Counted from the stretch's first letter, positions 1 through 12,403 are shown. The stretch: DNA of 64,000 bases from Zopfochytrium polystomum (GCA_025765615.1 JAIVFJ010000089.1:124001-188000); one strand, 5' to 3'. The notes: a model not told the origin generated them from the letters alone. A program made the numbers and translations.

Positions 1-2175
1 CATGGAGGGATTAGTTGAGGGGCGTCAGCGCTCTCCAGTTCGGGGATTCGGTTGACAAGAACCAGTTTGGGAGCTGGATCGTTCGGGTACCATCTTTCGA
101 GAAAGGAAATTAGAGGCTCTGGGTGCAGAGCAGACCAATCGTTGCTTGCGAAAGTGGGAAGTGTCAGACGTTTGCACTAAATTTGCAGAGATTCGACTCA
201 CTTTATAGTTTGCCGTAACTTGGGAAGCCAGAAACTGTGGAGCAGATTCTCATACGGCGACATGACCCGTAGTGAATTTGGAGCGGATCTCCGCATGGGG
301 CTGCTGCTTGCATCACGGCGAAACAATTTACGCCATTTGTGGAAGAAGGCAACTGCGAAATCGGGGTCCGCAAGTGGGTCCCACGCAATAAATAAGCGCT
401 TTAAAATAGGCGCTAAGATAGACATAACGATAGCATCCACTCCGTGGTTGAAGTATTCAACATAATGATGATCTTGAAGTTTTTGAAAATAATCCGAGAA
501 AGTTGAATCAACCAACGCAACCGTAAGTGCCGGTTTTTTCGGGGTTGCAATGGAGGGTGCAGGTGCGGTTTCCGCAAGTAGCTTCTGTCCGATTTCCTTG
601 ATACTTCGCGCTTGAGCCATCAAACCTGCCAGCTGCTGCCGTTCCTGCCGGTGCTGTTGTATCCGCAAATTCATCGCTGCCTCTTCGTCCTTGGCCCTTT
701 GGGCGTTGGTCTGCTCCAAATGCATGGCTTTGGTCAATCGAATGAGCTCAGTTTCAGATTCGCTGACAAGCATGCGAACATTGTACCGAAGCTCCATCAG
801 ATTCGATGCTGCCAGCTTGAGAGCTGCAATGTGCGAAGCAGAAGTTGCTTCCGACAAATCTTCCAGTACACGAGTTTGCTTTCCGGTCATGTCGATAATC
901 TTCATCTTCTGTGCCTGCTGTTGCTCGCGAGTCTCCGCTTCCTCTTGCTCCTTGACAATGTCCAGCGCCGTCCGGTACGTAACCTTTCTGCTCTTCTTGG
1001 ATTTCTTCCACGAGTCCGCCCCCGGTTGCTGTTTTGCCTTCTGCTCCTCCATTTTCGACTTAACGTCTTCATCAGACTGCTCCTCGCCTGAGAGATAGTA
1101 TTCAACTTTGTTCTGCTTCCGCAGCTTCTTCTGTGTTTTGGTAGTTTCGTCAAAACCGTTCGCTCCAAGACCCATCTTCGACGGTCGCACTTTCACTTCG
1201 ATCGGCTCGACTATTCCGGATCCTCCTTTGCCGAGACCCTCCCCGATTTTGTAGCCCATTTTCTGCATGTACTGAAGCGCGATCCCCTTATTCTGCTTTT
1301 CGAATTTCGCAAACTCTGGATCCACCTTTTCAGGTTTCCTTGAAGGATTTTGAGTGGCTCCGTTGCCGTTTCCGCTCGAACTGGCCGCGCTACCTAGCCC
1401 TGGGCGAGCGCCGCTCGCAGATTTTCGTGATGACTCCGGTTTGGTTGAAGTGCCGAACGACGTTGGGAGGCCTCCGGAGCCAAATCCCCCGAAACTACCG
1501 AGGCCGGGTCTTCCGGAGCCAAGACCAGGTCTAGATGTGGAACCAAGACCGGGCCTATCGGACTCATGTGAAGACCCAAGACCGGCTCCTCCAAAGCCGA
1601 GCCCAAAGTGCGTGCGTGTGCTCCCACTTTCGTCGTCCTCCTCTTCTTCACGATTTCGCGGCTGCCGACGATCCGGTGCGGCCTCGCTGTCGCTCTTCCC
1701 TTCTTCGCGCTCTTGATCAACGTTCATGCCCTCTTCTTCATCGACTTCGCTCGCGTCAGCTTTCGGTGTGGGTTGCGAAGGCGTGCTCGATCGGACGAAT
1801 CGAATGCCGCCTTTAAGACCTTTGGATGAGGACTTCTTACGGCCAGGATGCCCGCCATCCTCGCTATCGTCTCCGAAAATTCCGTAAATTGCCTGTTCTT
1901 TTGTGAACTTGCGGCGCTTTCTTGTTGGATCTGGCCACCCCGGCAAGTGTTGACATGTTGAGGGGCTTAGCTCATTTGGTCCCAAAGAACAACCCCGGCG
2001 CCCTCAATCCCCCTCTCCGACCGTTACCTCTAAAGAGCCTGGCCTCCTCCGCCAAGTCAGGATCGTCTTCGAAGGTATTGTCGCCATCGTCCTCGCTCAT
2101 TTCGTCGCCGCTGGACGCTAAGATGGCGTCGTCATCGTCGTCGTCAAGTTCGCGACGGGCCCCTCGTCGTCCCAT
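1..2175 (-). CDS. TFIP11: TFIP11/Ntr1-type G-patch splicing factor (C-terminus cut by window edge)
   Basis: Homologue of tuftelin-interacting protein 11 (yeast Ntr1/Spp382), which activates the DEAH helicase Prp43/DHX15 to take apart post-splicing lariat complexes in the nucleus. Exons 2028-2175, 202-1930 and 93 to beyond position 1; the frame holds across both introns. Visible in order: an acidic N-terminus, the TIP_N motif KRRKFTKEQAIYGIFGDD split by intron 1, a Gly-rich linker with repeated RPGLGS units, a G-patch (MQKMGYKIGEGLGKGGSGI), the family block KVTYRTALDIVKEQ, then a helical GCFC domain ending at LPKLRQTIKKWYP. The last exon runs off the left edge. The ATG at 2175 was chosen because in-frame upstream Mets lie within the end of the next gene. 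Family call secure; start less so. Confidence 0.9.
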
Positions 2176-2255
2176 GTCAACAAAAGTGTGGTCTTTCAAT
2201 TTCTCTTCGTCCCTGGTGCCTTCAACCATATTCCCTTCTCCCACTTCATTGGAGA

Positions 2256-3922
2256 CTACGGATTTGCAACAAAAAGCGGAACGCGACCGTTCTTGCCACT
2301 TAGCCCTCGGTGCGACTCGGCCAAAAAGTGCGGGCCCAGTCGCCCCTGCAGCCGCTTCCACGCCATGCGGTGCTGGCCGGCTGCATCAATCACGCTCCGC
2401 TTCACCCCCTTCACGTCCAACCGCCACACCTTGCCAAGTGCATCCACAAGCCAGCTCCGCCACCTGAAGGGCGTGCTGGCCTCTTCAGTAGCGCATGCTA
2501 TCATCTCTTGTCCGTGGTCGCTCTGTTCGCAGTCCGAACCACATTCGGCACTGGCCGAGTCGAGCCCGCCAATTTGCCGATAAAGCGCGTCAATGACCTG
2601 CTCTTGCCGCTCTATTTCGTCGGAAATTCCATGGGTCGCTTCAACAGCATGCTGGAGCTCTCGTACCGTTTTCATGATGTCGGCGATGGTCTTGTTTATG
2701 AGGCCAATTTCCTCGGACATTTGGGCTAAATGGTTTCGATGTCTTCAGAGAATTCTGGAGATTGCATCATTCCTACCCGTTTCGCACTGGGTCTTGCTTA
2801 TGCTGTTTTCTAAGTAATCGACATGATCGTGAAGGCTCTCAATAAACTCCTTCGATGAGTTACACGGCGGCACGTGTTCTGGTTTATCGCGGGCCGCATC
2901 AGGTGAATGAAGGGTTATCTGGCTTCGCTGCTGCTTGAGTGTTTTCGCCGAATGCGCCATTCTGTTGATTGCAGCTTGATTTGCGGACTTCGTTGTTTCG
3001 ATTATCTTTCCGATTGAGGTAAGTTCGTTTTCAAGATTTGCGTTGAGCTGCTCGATTGAATGAATCTCTTTCCCTTGGGTATTTTGGAGTCGACCCAGCT
3101 CGGCTCTTGCCTTCTCCAAGTCTTGCGTAAGCTCTGCGGTGAGGGAACAGGTGTGAACGTGGCATTCTTCAGCGCAAGGGGTGACTGAACCCACCAACAT
3201 GCATTTTTTCCAAGTCGCTGAGCCTATCGATGAGCACGGACGGCTGCTGATGTGGGGATTGTCGGTGCCGAGATTGGCTCCGCTCTGAGGAGCTTTCGTC
3301 ATCGCTGGGGGCTGCACAAACTAAACCCCCAACAGTTCTAGCTTCGTCAGTGTCACTTTGCAACTCATTGATGGAAGATGCTGAGCGCCTCCAACCTCGC
3401 CGTTTTAGCGAGGTAATCGAGTCTCTTCGTGATGAGAATGAATTCCGACGGGAGTCTTCGCCAGTGGCCTCAAGAGTACCGGTTGATGGGATGTTCTCAA
3501 CATCCGATGCAGCGGAGACGCTAGCCGCCTCCTCTGCATGGAATGACAACGTTTCCAGCTTCCGCTTCGTATCTTCGTTGGACTCTTTCAAGTGTCGGCA
3601 CAGTATGGTTGCAGTGAAAAGGTCTAAGAGGTTTGAGTTAACGGGAATGGCTGTTATTGTTAGTGGCTGTTATTGTCACACGATGCGAATGGTGCAAAAC
3701 CAACTGAAAGAAAGTAGAGCAGCGATTCGCCGTTAGCTGACCTTTCTCTTTATCGCTTATTTCGGCGTAAGCGTGCCTAAGCCTAATGATCAATTGTTGT
3801 CTCGTTAGGCCTTGAATTGTGAAGAGTTCCCTGTCCGAAACGACGCAATCGTTGACGCGTGACTGGGTGTGATGGGATTTTGTTGCATTTTTTGGAAGGC
3901 GTATGGAACGAATGGAGTGCAC
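2256..3922 (-). CDS. Coiled-coil protein with a dynein-adaptor-like CC1 box
   Basis: Four exons (3742-3922, 3195-3623, 2777-3133, 2256-2725) give 478 residues. The first junction joins a helix around residues 45-60 to DLFTATILCRHLKESNED. That spacing resembles the CC1 box (D-x3-AA-x2-G-x2-LL-x2-N) with which BICD/HAP1-type adaptors bind dynein light intermediate chain, although A-T, C and K replace the usual A-A, G and L. A Ser/Arg-rich linker follows, with RRNS- and RRDS-type basophilic kinase sites, then two long coiled-coil segments and a Trp/Arg-rich tail without recognised domain. The CC1 reading is inference; an unrelated coiled-coil protein is the alternative. The start at 3922 is uncertain because another frame is open upstream to about 4095. 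Its stop lies only 80 bp from the TFIP11 start. Confidence 0.6.
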
Positions 3923-4286
3923 AGCCTTTGGTCAGCCTTCTTGCTTCGGGCAAGTTCTTCCAATGCGGACGGAAGGGCAGGTACCGTTTGGGTTGGGAGC
4001 CTCCACTCCTCCTGTCGCTCCATCGAAAACTCCGAGCACCGTCGGCTGCTGCAGTGCCGCCCCGCGCGCGTCGCCGACGACGTCCTCAGCGTCAATGCCA
4101 GCGTGGACTAACCTCCCCACCTCCCAGCGCGGATTGAACGCCACCAGTCGGACCGCCTGTCCTGCCTCCGTCTGGTTTGGTTCTGTTCTTGTCAGGTCCA
4201 GACCGCGGAATTCCAAAGCATTTCGCGAAATTTGAATCTCCGACTATCGTATCACTGCACTTAGTAAACACGGGAGATCGCTCGAC

Positions 4287-6171
4287 ATGCCCGCGGAAGA
4301 CGACGACGTCGCTCCCGGCTTTGCGCTCACAAGGATCAGGCTATTCAAGAACGGAGATGCGTTTACGCCCGCCAGAAAGATGGTGATATCCCCTCGTATA
4401 TATCGAAACTTTGAGCAGGCAAGAGCCACGTACGCCCAGTTCGATCTTCCAGACATTCGTTTGACGATGTGGAACACAGCTGCTTCACAACCTTTCGCAG
4501 GACTTCAACCTCGTCAACGGAGCCGTGCGGAAGATTTACAACTTGGAGGGCCAAGTGATCACATCTTTCGATCAGTTCGAAGACGACGGCGCGTACGTTG
4601 CGGCAGGAATGGAATCATTTAAGAAGGTTCTGTATATGATACGACTGGCACCAAAAGAACGAGGTCTGCAATCAGTGGACTCGCTTCCTGCGGATGGACC
4701 AAAGCCCACGAAGAGACCCAAACGTATTGGAAAGCCTCCAGATAGTGACGCCCGAAGAGCTCGAGAAGGAAAACCAATCATTCCGGAGAAACAACTGTTC
4801 GGGCCTACGGTATGATATTGATGATTCCGTTTCGTCCCGTCTTCTCAACCTTCGTGATCGATCGTATCATCTGGTTCAGAGTAAGGCCTACAGGATCAAT
4901 GTTTTCACCAACGGAGAGTCTGGACTTCCTCCTGTTAAAGTCATACTGAACTACAGAAACTGCAAGTCACTTGATCAGGTTTGCTTTGCCCGATGCTGCT
5001 GGCTGAAGCTCACACCTCAGTATTTCAAGGTTTTGGTTCTCGTTTCGACCAGTCTTCAGAGAAGAATTACCCGTCTGTATGATTTGGAGAGTGACAAGAG
5101 AATTTTGGAGCTGCAAGGGTTGACGGATGGCATGAACGTCGTTGCAACTTCCGGGGAAGGCATGAAGAAGGCTAATTATCCAATACGAGAAGCGATAAAT
5201 CAAACGGACTTGAAAAGAGACGACGATGTAGGTTGCCGGCGGCACAAGCATTCATTTGTATTTACCTTGAATGCATAGCTTTCGCAAGTACTCACGTTTT
5301 TCCCAAACGGGGACGCGTACAGTCATGGAATCACAATGACCGTGAGGAGGTCCCGTTTCGCAACGTTGAAGAAGGTCTGTCTTTTTTTTCTCAAAAGCGT
5401 TGTGACTGCATCTCCAACCTTCTTCGGGCAGCTGGTTGAGCAACTCAATGCATCGATTCACCTTTTGACGGGCCGCATTCACTACATATACACACTCGAT
5501 GGCCATCGCATTGAGAGCCTCGAAGAACTCTTGGACCGCACTCAGCTTGATGCACGCCTATCCGCCGCCGACGCCTCGCACGAACCAATGGCCGCTGTGT
5601 CTCCGGAACCCGTACCGAACCACATCCCCGAGCAGAAGAGGCGGTCTCGACGGAAGTGCTTTGTCGTCGTGCCAAAAGATGATTCCTTCTTGGACGTTCA
5701 GTATGACGTAAATCGGATACAATATCGGCCTGTGGCAGCAGATGTAGGTGCAACCAAGAGAACCGTGTTGCCAAAGAAGAAAACGCAGCAGCGAGAAGCG
5801 CGTGAGGTTTCGGAAGGACAGGGCGGTTTGCGAGATCGAAGGTCCGTCACAGCTGACGGAAACGCCGATAGGGCGATGATCTTGCACGGAACCAAAGATG
5901 AACCAGAAGCCCCTGCTCAACGTAGACAGACTCCAGTTCCAAAAGGTTCGTCTCAAAGGTTGCACATTTGTACGATTGACTTATGCGATCCGGTGTGTTC
6001 GTCATTACAGCGGAACCACCTCGTCCTTCGAGGATCCCACAGCGCTCTGTTATACATGAGATTGAAGAGGAAGAGCTTGCAGCAGATGGGGCGCGCGGGG
6101 AAGAATCCTACGAAGAAGAGCTGAAACATTTCAACGGGACGGATTCGGGGAATCCCAGTATGCATCAATAA
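4287..6171 (+). CDS. Doublecortin-domain protein with three DCX repeats
   Basis: Seven exons (4287-4418, 4480-4631, 4705-4978, 5030-5227, 5279-5374, 5432-5945, 6011-6171) give 508 residues. DCX domains bind microtubules. Repeat 1 starts RIRLFKNGD and ends GAVRKIYNLEG plus DDGAYVAAG. Repeat 2 starts YRINVFTNGE and continues RRITRLYDLES. Repeat 3 starts TFFPNGDAYSHG and ends GRIHYIYTLDG. A basic linker and an acidic helical tail (EIEEEELAADG) follow. Intron 1 is GC-AG (4419-4479); no GT donor keeps the domain intact. The intron 2 junction is the least certain (a 52-nt alternative also keeps frame). The acceptor of intron 4 could be 9 nt earlier. The stop codon overlaps an AATAAA. DCX proteins in fungi are mainly known from zoosporic groups, so a role in cytoskeleton or flagellar apparatus is plausible. 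Confidence 0.85.
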
Positions 6172-6172
6172 A
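6167..6172 (+). terminator. AATAAA poly(A) signal overlapping the stop codon
   Basis: The hexamer AATAAA contains the TAA stop of the doublecortin gene, so the 3' UTR must be very short or use another signal. The convergent Sel1 gene ends only 65 bp away at 6237. Confidence 0.5.
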
Positions 6173-6236
6173 TACGGATATCGTTGGCTTTTAGTGTCAC
6201 TTATTTATTTCAACTTAAAGGTAGAGTAATCAGCCA

Positions 6237-8335
6237 TCAGAACGCGTGATTCTCTCCAATCTCCACGGCAAGCTTCTTGGCTCGCACAACATCAACCTCA
6301 CAACCCTCTCCAGTCCAATAGCACTGCGCCAAGCGTCGTATACCCTCCTTATCACGGACTTCAGCAGCCTTAGTGTAGTATCCGAATGCTACCGTTGGGT
6401 TCTTTTCGCATCCGAGGCCGTCGCTTGGACGAAATGACTGTTAACAACGAGCTCGGGCCGATAGGACACTCACCGTAATGAGTCGCCCAAACGAACGAGG
6501 GCTGTCGAATCACCAAGCTCTGCTGCCTCTTTGTACAGCTCCCATGCTTTAACGAAATCCGGTTGACCCGATTTCGTACCGAGTCCATCCCGAAAAGCAT
6601 CGGCTATGGCGACAAGGCTTACGCCCGAAGACGGAAGCGCGGTCGCAGAGTTTATAATTGGCTCCGAACGGGCTGCTGCGAGCTGAGTAGGTGCGACGCT
6701 GAAAGTCGGTTCATCCCTTTCACGGGCCAAATAATGAAGCCAGTTACTCACATAAAGTTCCATTGCCTTTTCAACGTCTCTTTCAACCCCTTCCTCGTTT
6801 AGCAAAATCTCTGCCGCAGCTGTGAGTGACTGCGATGCAGGCACTCCACAATTAGTGTACGCATCAACGTACATGTCCACTGCTGCCGCTGGATCGCGTG
6901 CAATCACCACTTCTACAAAATTGGCGCAGTCAACATCCGGCACAACGTCAACGGATTCAAGCGGGGGAGGCAACTGGCCACACCGAGAAGCAGGAATAGC
7001 ACATTCGTCTTCGATTGATGGGCTCCGAGATCTAGATTTACTGTCACAAGCCACGACGGCTAGTCCACTTACGTGGTAAGTGGCAAGTGATAAAACTGAT
7101 GTTCCATCACGCTCTCGAGCAGCCATGGACGCATATTTCGCGAACTTCTGTGCCGTTTTTCTCGCTTCAGCCAAATCTCTTGAGCGTTTCATGTCCTTTC
7201 CTCCTGGTCGCTGCGCCAACTCCTTGCTACTGCCGGTATTGCTCACTGGAGAGGAGCCTTCATCGTTTGAAGGTGGCTTCAGCTTCCCTACTACCAGTGG
7301 CTTGAATGAAGACCGCTTTGCCGTTGAAAGTGGTCCAGTTCTTGCCGTTGCCGTTTTTGCTACTGCTGTTGATGGTGTTGGCCTTTTTTTGAAGATATTG
7401 GGTGCGAGTTGCTTCACTTGGAGCCCGACTGCTGGTAGTGCCTTGTCTTTTCTGGCTTGCAGTTTCGCAGTACCCTTATCCTTAACTGGAGGATTCACTG
7501 CCGTTCCTGCCGACTCCGCAAGTTGAGCGGCATGATGGTGTGACAAAGCTCTTATCGACAAGGAATCCCCACAAGCAGCCGCCATCTCCCAGTAGTGCAC
7601 AGCGCGCATTCGGTCTCCGGCGGCAAGAGCAACGTCAGCAATCTTCCTTGCGCAGTCTGCATTTTTGTTCGATGCACCGCAATCCCAAGCATCCAGTGCA
7701 TGTCGGCGACAAACACGCTCGAGCCGTGCAGCTTTAGCGTCCGCGGATGTCGGTGCAGGAAGAATGTCGGAAAAGCCATCCGTCAAGTCGAGATCAGCGT
7801 CGTTCGGGTCAAATTCTAGATCATCATCCTGAGCATCGTCTTCTGCAGCGGACCAGTACCAGTCGCCCAACGTCTATTATTCGGGATTCCACTGGACTTA
7901 GCCGTCTCAACATCGAAATCCAAGCCAAGGATGAACAAGAGAGGGCCTACCAAGTAGCAGCTATTGTCCCCAGTCTCGGCAGCGATTCGCATGAACTGAC
8001 GGGCCTTTTTACCGCAACGGATAATGATCATGTCTTCTTTGGACGACAGCGAGGAGATAAAAGATGCCGATGACCGATAAATCATGGCAGCATGCTTTGC
8101 TCCTTCTATCGATCCAGCAAGTGCTGCCTCCTCGAAGAAGTGAAGCCCTCGGAGGTACTCTCCGCCGTCAAAAAAGTAGCGAGCGAGGAACATACAGGCC
8201 TCGAAAGCAACAGAGTAGCGTTACCACACTCACTCCGGCGAATAAGGCTATATGGCAGCTCACCTGTGGATCCTTCTTTTCCTCGGCGAGCTCCATGACT
8301 TGCTGGTACGAGGGAAGCGTTCCCTTTCGCTCCAT
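6237..8335 (-). CDS. Sel1-repeat protein
   Basis: Four exons (8264-8335, 7951-8199, 6474-7873, 6237-6423) give 635 residues in an unbroken frame. Sel1-like repeats (tandem helix pairs that scaffold protein complexes) are clear at both ends: LARYFFDGGEYLRGLHFFEE and CYLTLGDWYWSAAE near the N-terminus; RDGLGTKSGQPDFVKAWELY, RDGLGCEKNPTVAFGYYTKA and YWTGEGCEVDVVRAKKLA at the C-terminus. The last two are restored only when the 50-nt final intron is removed. Between them lies a basic, Ser/Pro-rich, probably disordered linker. No signal peptide, membrane segment or CAAX box is visible. The gene diverges from the chitin synthase across 504 bp. Sel1 proteins of the Skt5/Chs4 family activate chitin synthases, but this protein is not recognisably Skt5, so a functional link is only a hypothesis. 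Confidence 0.85.
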
Positions 8336-8839
8336 TTGTGACGTGGCCTTCTATTTTATTTTATAATTTTTTTTTATATTTTATTTTGGTTTCGTTGGTC
8401 GTTCTTTTCCAGTTTCTTGAGACACTTCAACTCCTTCCAGGCTCAATTTACATAATGCCCTGTGCGGTCAAAACCTCCAAAAGCTCCGCTTTCCCTTCCC
8501 CTTGTCCTTTTCAGCGACGTCCGCGTCACGGATGTCCCTGGGCATCCCGTACGCGTTCGCGATGTGCGGCACAGGCGGGTGGAAAAGGAATCCTGGCGAT
8601 CGTCGACGCAGCATTCGCCGACAGTTACAAGGTTATCGCGCGGCGACGCTTGAGGATGAGGGCGAACGGCAGCAGTTGGATCTTTTGGTTTGGTGTTCCT
8701 GGAGAAAGAGAGACAGAGAGCGAGTTGTGTGATGATCATTGATCGTTGCGAAGCTTTCTTCTGCCATTGCCATTCCTCCCACAGCGCAGCGGAGCACAGA
8801 AATTGCAGTGAAAAATTGTCGTGCCCCCTCGCCAGAAGA
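8336..8839. promoter_or_regulatory. Bidirectional intergenic region between Sel1 gene and chitin synthase
   Basis: 504 bp between two divergent starts. It carries an AT-rich T-dominated stretch around 8345-8390 and otherwise no recognisable operator. An in-frame Met at 8690 could extend the chitin synthase by 50 residues. Promoter role is inferred from geometry only. Confidence 0.45.
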
Positions 8840-11800
8840 ATGTGGAGAAAGCCAATCATCCCAAACAAGCGCGGCTCCCGCTCGGCCCCTCCGTCTCCTA
8901 CTCACTCACCGCGGGTCACCACGCTGCTCCCCTCAACGCAAAGACCTGGAGGCCCACGCCCCCAGCCTTCTGCTGTTTCCATTCGGACGGCGGTCAATGA
9001 CGACCCATTGGCGGGCGGGACTCCCCCCGACAACCTCCACCACCTGCCCATGTTGGCAACAGCTGCAGACGAATACACGATTGTCTCCATACCGAACCCA
9101 CGCCCCGGTGCAGGATTCACGCATGCCGACGTGCCGTATGTGCACTACGACGGCAACCTGCTACCGGCAGGTCACTCCCCGCGACACTTGAAGTCGCCCT
9201 CAAGCGGATTCGACAACGCCCTCCACGCACTAGCGACGGCCGCAACGCCTCTGGGAGTGACACTGAGGGGCTTGTTTCGACACAGAACATTGACAACGGT
9301 GGAGCTGACGGACTGCGGGAACTTTGTGGTGGACATCCCAGTTCCGGAAAAGGTCCGCAGAAAGTGCGGAACGAACTTGGACAATTTTTACGAGGACGAT
9401 GGGACCGAATTCACGCACGTCAGATGTACGTTTGGGATTCCGTCCAGCGCGCGACCTTCCCCTCTCCTTCCCTTTCGCCTCCCCCCGACGCGTCATTTCT
9501 CAGATACGAATTCTTTTTGAATTGGCAGACACTGCTGTAACGGGAGATCCCGACGAGTTTGCGAGCCACGGTTACACGTAAGTTACCTTTTCTTTCCGCT
9601 GCGCACACAAAAAAACAATTATCCGCCAGGCTGCGCCCTGCTGAGCTGAACCGCGAAACCGAATTGTTTATCGTCATCACGATGTACAAGTGAGTCTCAC
9701 ATTACTTCCAGCCAGTTATTGATTGAGAAATTCGAGTGAGAACGATCACTTGTTTATCAAAACATGGAAGGCTGTTTTACGAAATATCGCCTACCTCTGC
9801 CATAAACGAGGCTCGCCAAAGTGGGGACCAGGCAGTTGGAGGAAAGTTGTTGTCTGTATAGTGGCTGATGGTCGAATGAAGGTAAACTCATAATTGACAA
9901 CACCTGTTCGTAAGAAGCCATCAACCAGATTCACCGGCGGACGCTCCTTATTCTTGGAGTTATGGGCGTTTACCAAGAAGGCATGATCAAGACATCCGTG
10001 AACACGAAAGAAGTCACTGCGCATTTGTTTGAGTATACAACTCAAATCATGGTGGATTCAGACATGACCATCAAAAGCTCGTCAGCGGGAATCGTTCCTG
10101 TTCAAGTTATTTTCTGCCTCAAGGTCGATACAACAATGGTGAATCGGGCACTCATCTTACTTGATCATTTTAGGAAAGAAATGCAAAGAAAATCAACTCG
10201 CATCGCTGGTTCTTCAATGCGTTCGGCAAGGTACTTTCTCCAAAGGTTTGCGTGCTGTTAGATGTCGGGACAAAGCCGAGCTCAAAGTCGATCTATCATC
10301 TGTGGAAGGGTTGGTGTTGCTTTGTGGTGATGACTGCACTTGCATCCTGAGCCGATTTGCTAGCATTCGATAAAAACCCTCAGGTTGGAGGCGCCTGCGG
10401 AGAAATTTATGTCGAGGTTGGCGCAGGTGGATGCAAGCTCATCAACCCTCTTGTGGCCGCACAAAACTTCGAATACAAGTACTGAATCGACTCGGTCGCA
10501 TGCTGGCACTAACTGGACCACCTACCAGGATCTCTAACATACTCGACAAACCTTTCGAGTCTTGCTTCGGATTTATATCGGTGTTGCCGGGTGCCTTTTC
10601 GGCGTACCGATACCAAGCCTTGCAGAATGACGAATGCGGAAACGGCCCACTTCATAAGTACTTTATGGGGGAAAGCATGCATGGCGGTGCCAACGTCTCG
10701 AAAGCGAACATGTACCTGGTCAGTCTTGGCAGAACTCCGCGAAAAATTCGTAACGTTGCTGTAAATAGGCGGAGGATCGCATTTTGGCTTTTGAGCTAGT
10801 TACTAAACGGAGACAAGCATGGGTTCTTAAATACGTGAGGAGAGCAAGAGCTGAAACAGACGTTCCAGATACCGTCGCAGGTATTGTTGTCAGTGGCGCG
10901 CACAGTCTATCTAACCCAGATACAAGAGTTCATTAGCCAACGAAGGAGATGGTTGAACGGTTCATTTTTCGCTGGAGTTCATTCGATCGCAAACTTCTAT
11001 CAAATACTGTTCAGATCAGGGCATTCGTTCGGGAGAAAGCTCGCACTTCTATTGGAGACTCTGTACAATTTTGTATCGCTCATATTCAGCTGGGTAACTT
11101 AAAAATAACAACGGTGTTCCAAAACACTGACCATAACAAGTTCTCGTTAGGAAATATGTACTTGACTTTTTGTAAGGAGCGGTTTGAGAGTTTGTTTTGT
11201 TCGGCCCGCTGAGCCACTTTAGATTTTCTCTGTGGCGGTGCCGTTATCGGGTCCGACCCGTTCGGGGGCTATGGCCACAACGTGTTTTTGGTCATGAGAT
11301 TGGTGAGGAGGTTCTTGCATCTTGCCCTCGTCGCGCCCTCTCATAGTCGCGAAGCTGTACTTGCTCGCCATAGTGCTAGTGTTTGTCGCAAGTCTCGGCA
11401 ACCGTCCGCAGGGATCAAGGGCCCTGTATCTTGGGTGCTTCTTCTTGTTTGCGCTCATCATGGCGTCGATGCTGTACGTGATTGCCTTCACTCTGTTCAG
11501 CACGTTGCAGGGCCAAGATTGGAGCCACGTTGACGACATTCTCTCAAGCCCCACCATTTACACGATCTTTCTGTCACTGGCCGCCACGTACGGAATCTAT
11601 CTCTTTGCATCAATAATCCACCTCAAGCCATGGCACATGGTCACTTCATTCATTCAGTACATGCTCTTCATGCCGTCGTTCGTGAACATACTGATGGTGT
11701 ATGCGTGTGGGTAGTGTGCTCACCCTTGTGTGTGTGTCGGCAAACTACTAACAAATCCCCAAAACCAAACCAGTCTGCAACCTTCATGACGTGTCGTGGG

Positions 11801-12297
11801 GAACAAAAGGGGAAACCAAACCGGCGCAAGACGTTGCACCGATACATACCAAGCCGTCGCAGCAGGGCAACCCAATCGTCGTCACCGACCTTCCCACGCA
11901 GCAGACCGACATCGACGCCATATACGAGCACTTTTTGAACGAGCTTCCGCCAAAGCGTGGAGGCCGGCTCCTCGTAGGCGGGGGCGGCGTGAACGCGGCG
12001 GGAGACGCGGACAGTCCGGACCGCCAGCAGCAGCAGCAGCAGCAGCAGCGCGAGTTGCGGCAGCAGCAGCAAGAAGACTTCTTCCGGCTGTTCCGGACGC
12101 GCATCGTGCTGCTGTGGATGCTCTCGAACGCGGTACTGATCGTGGTGATGACGACGCGCGACATTGCCGACCAGCTGCTGGGCGTGTCGCTCGAGAACCC
12201 GCGCAACCCTTACCTCACCGTCCTGCTGTGGTCCGTTACGGGCCTCTCGTTTGTGCGCTTTCTGGGGTCAATGCTTTTCCTCGCCCTCCCCCTCTGA
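8840..12297 (+). CDS. Chitin synthase (division 1, class I-III type)
   Basis: Membrane UDP-GlcNAc:chitin glycosyltransferase that polymerises cell-wall chitin. Fourteen exons (8840-9425, 9529-9577, 9630-9689, 9737-9881, 9929-10123, 10174-10309, 10364-10478, 10529-10718, 10769-10880, 10927-11093, 11141-11171, 11223-11302, 11355-11706, 11774-12297) sum to exactly 914 codons. A disordered Pro-rich N-terminus is followed by the chitin-synthase N domain ([14 protein letters not shown]). The GT2 core has [61 protein letters not shown] (catalytic Asp) and [14 protein letters not shown] (QxxRW). Several C-terminal membrane helices carry [14 protein letters not shown] poly-Gln stretch (about 12028-12077) lies in the cytosolic loop before the last helices. 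Introns are 46-103 nt. Very secure as chitin synthase; exact class not assigned. Confidence 0.96.
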
Positions 12298-12372
12298 TTG
12301 TCCGATGGATGTGGTGGTGCAGCCACAGCGAGACAGACGACTTTGCCGAAGACAGGGATGAGAGAAAATCCG

Positions 12373-12375
<3 letters not shown>

Positions 12376-12403
<28 letters not shown>
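12376..12403 (+). repeat. Poly(A) tract, 28 nt
   Basis: Uninterrupted A28 followed by A/G-rich sequence in the 140-bp gap between the chitin synthase stop and the OMA1 start. It probably lies in the chitin synthase 3' UTR and the OMA1 promoter at once. Confidence 0.9.

Noticed and set aside
7816..7950. Frameshift in the Sel1 gene
   Set aside because: Removing a 77-nt GT-AG intron (7874-7950) restores a clean Sel1 repeat.
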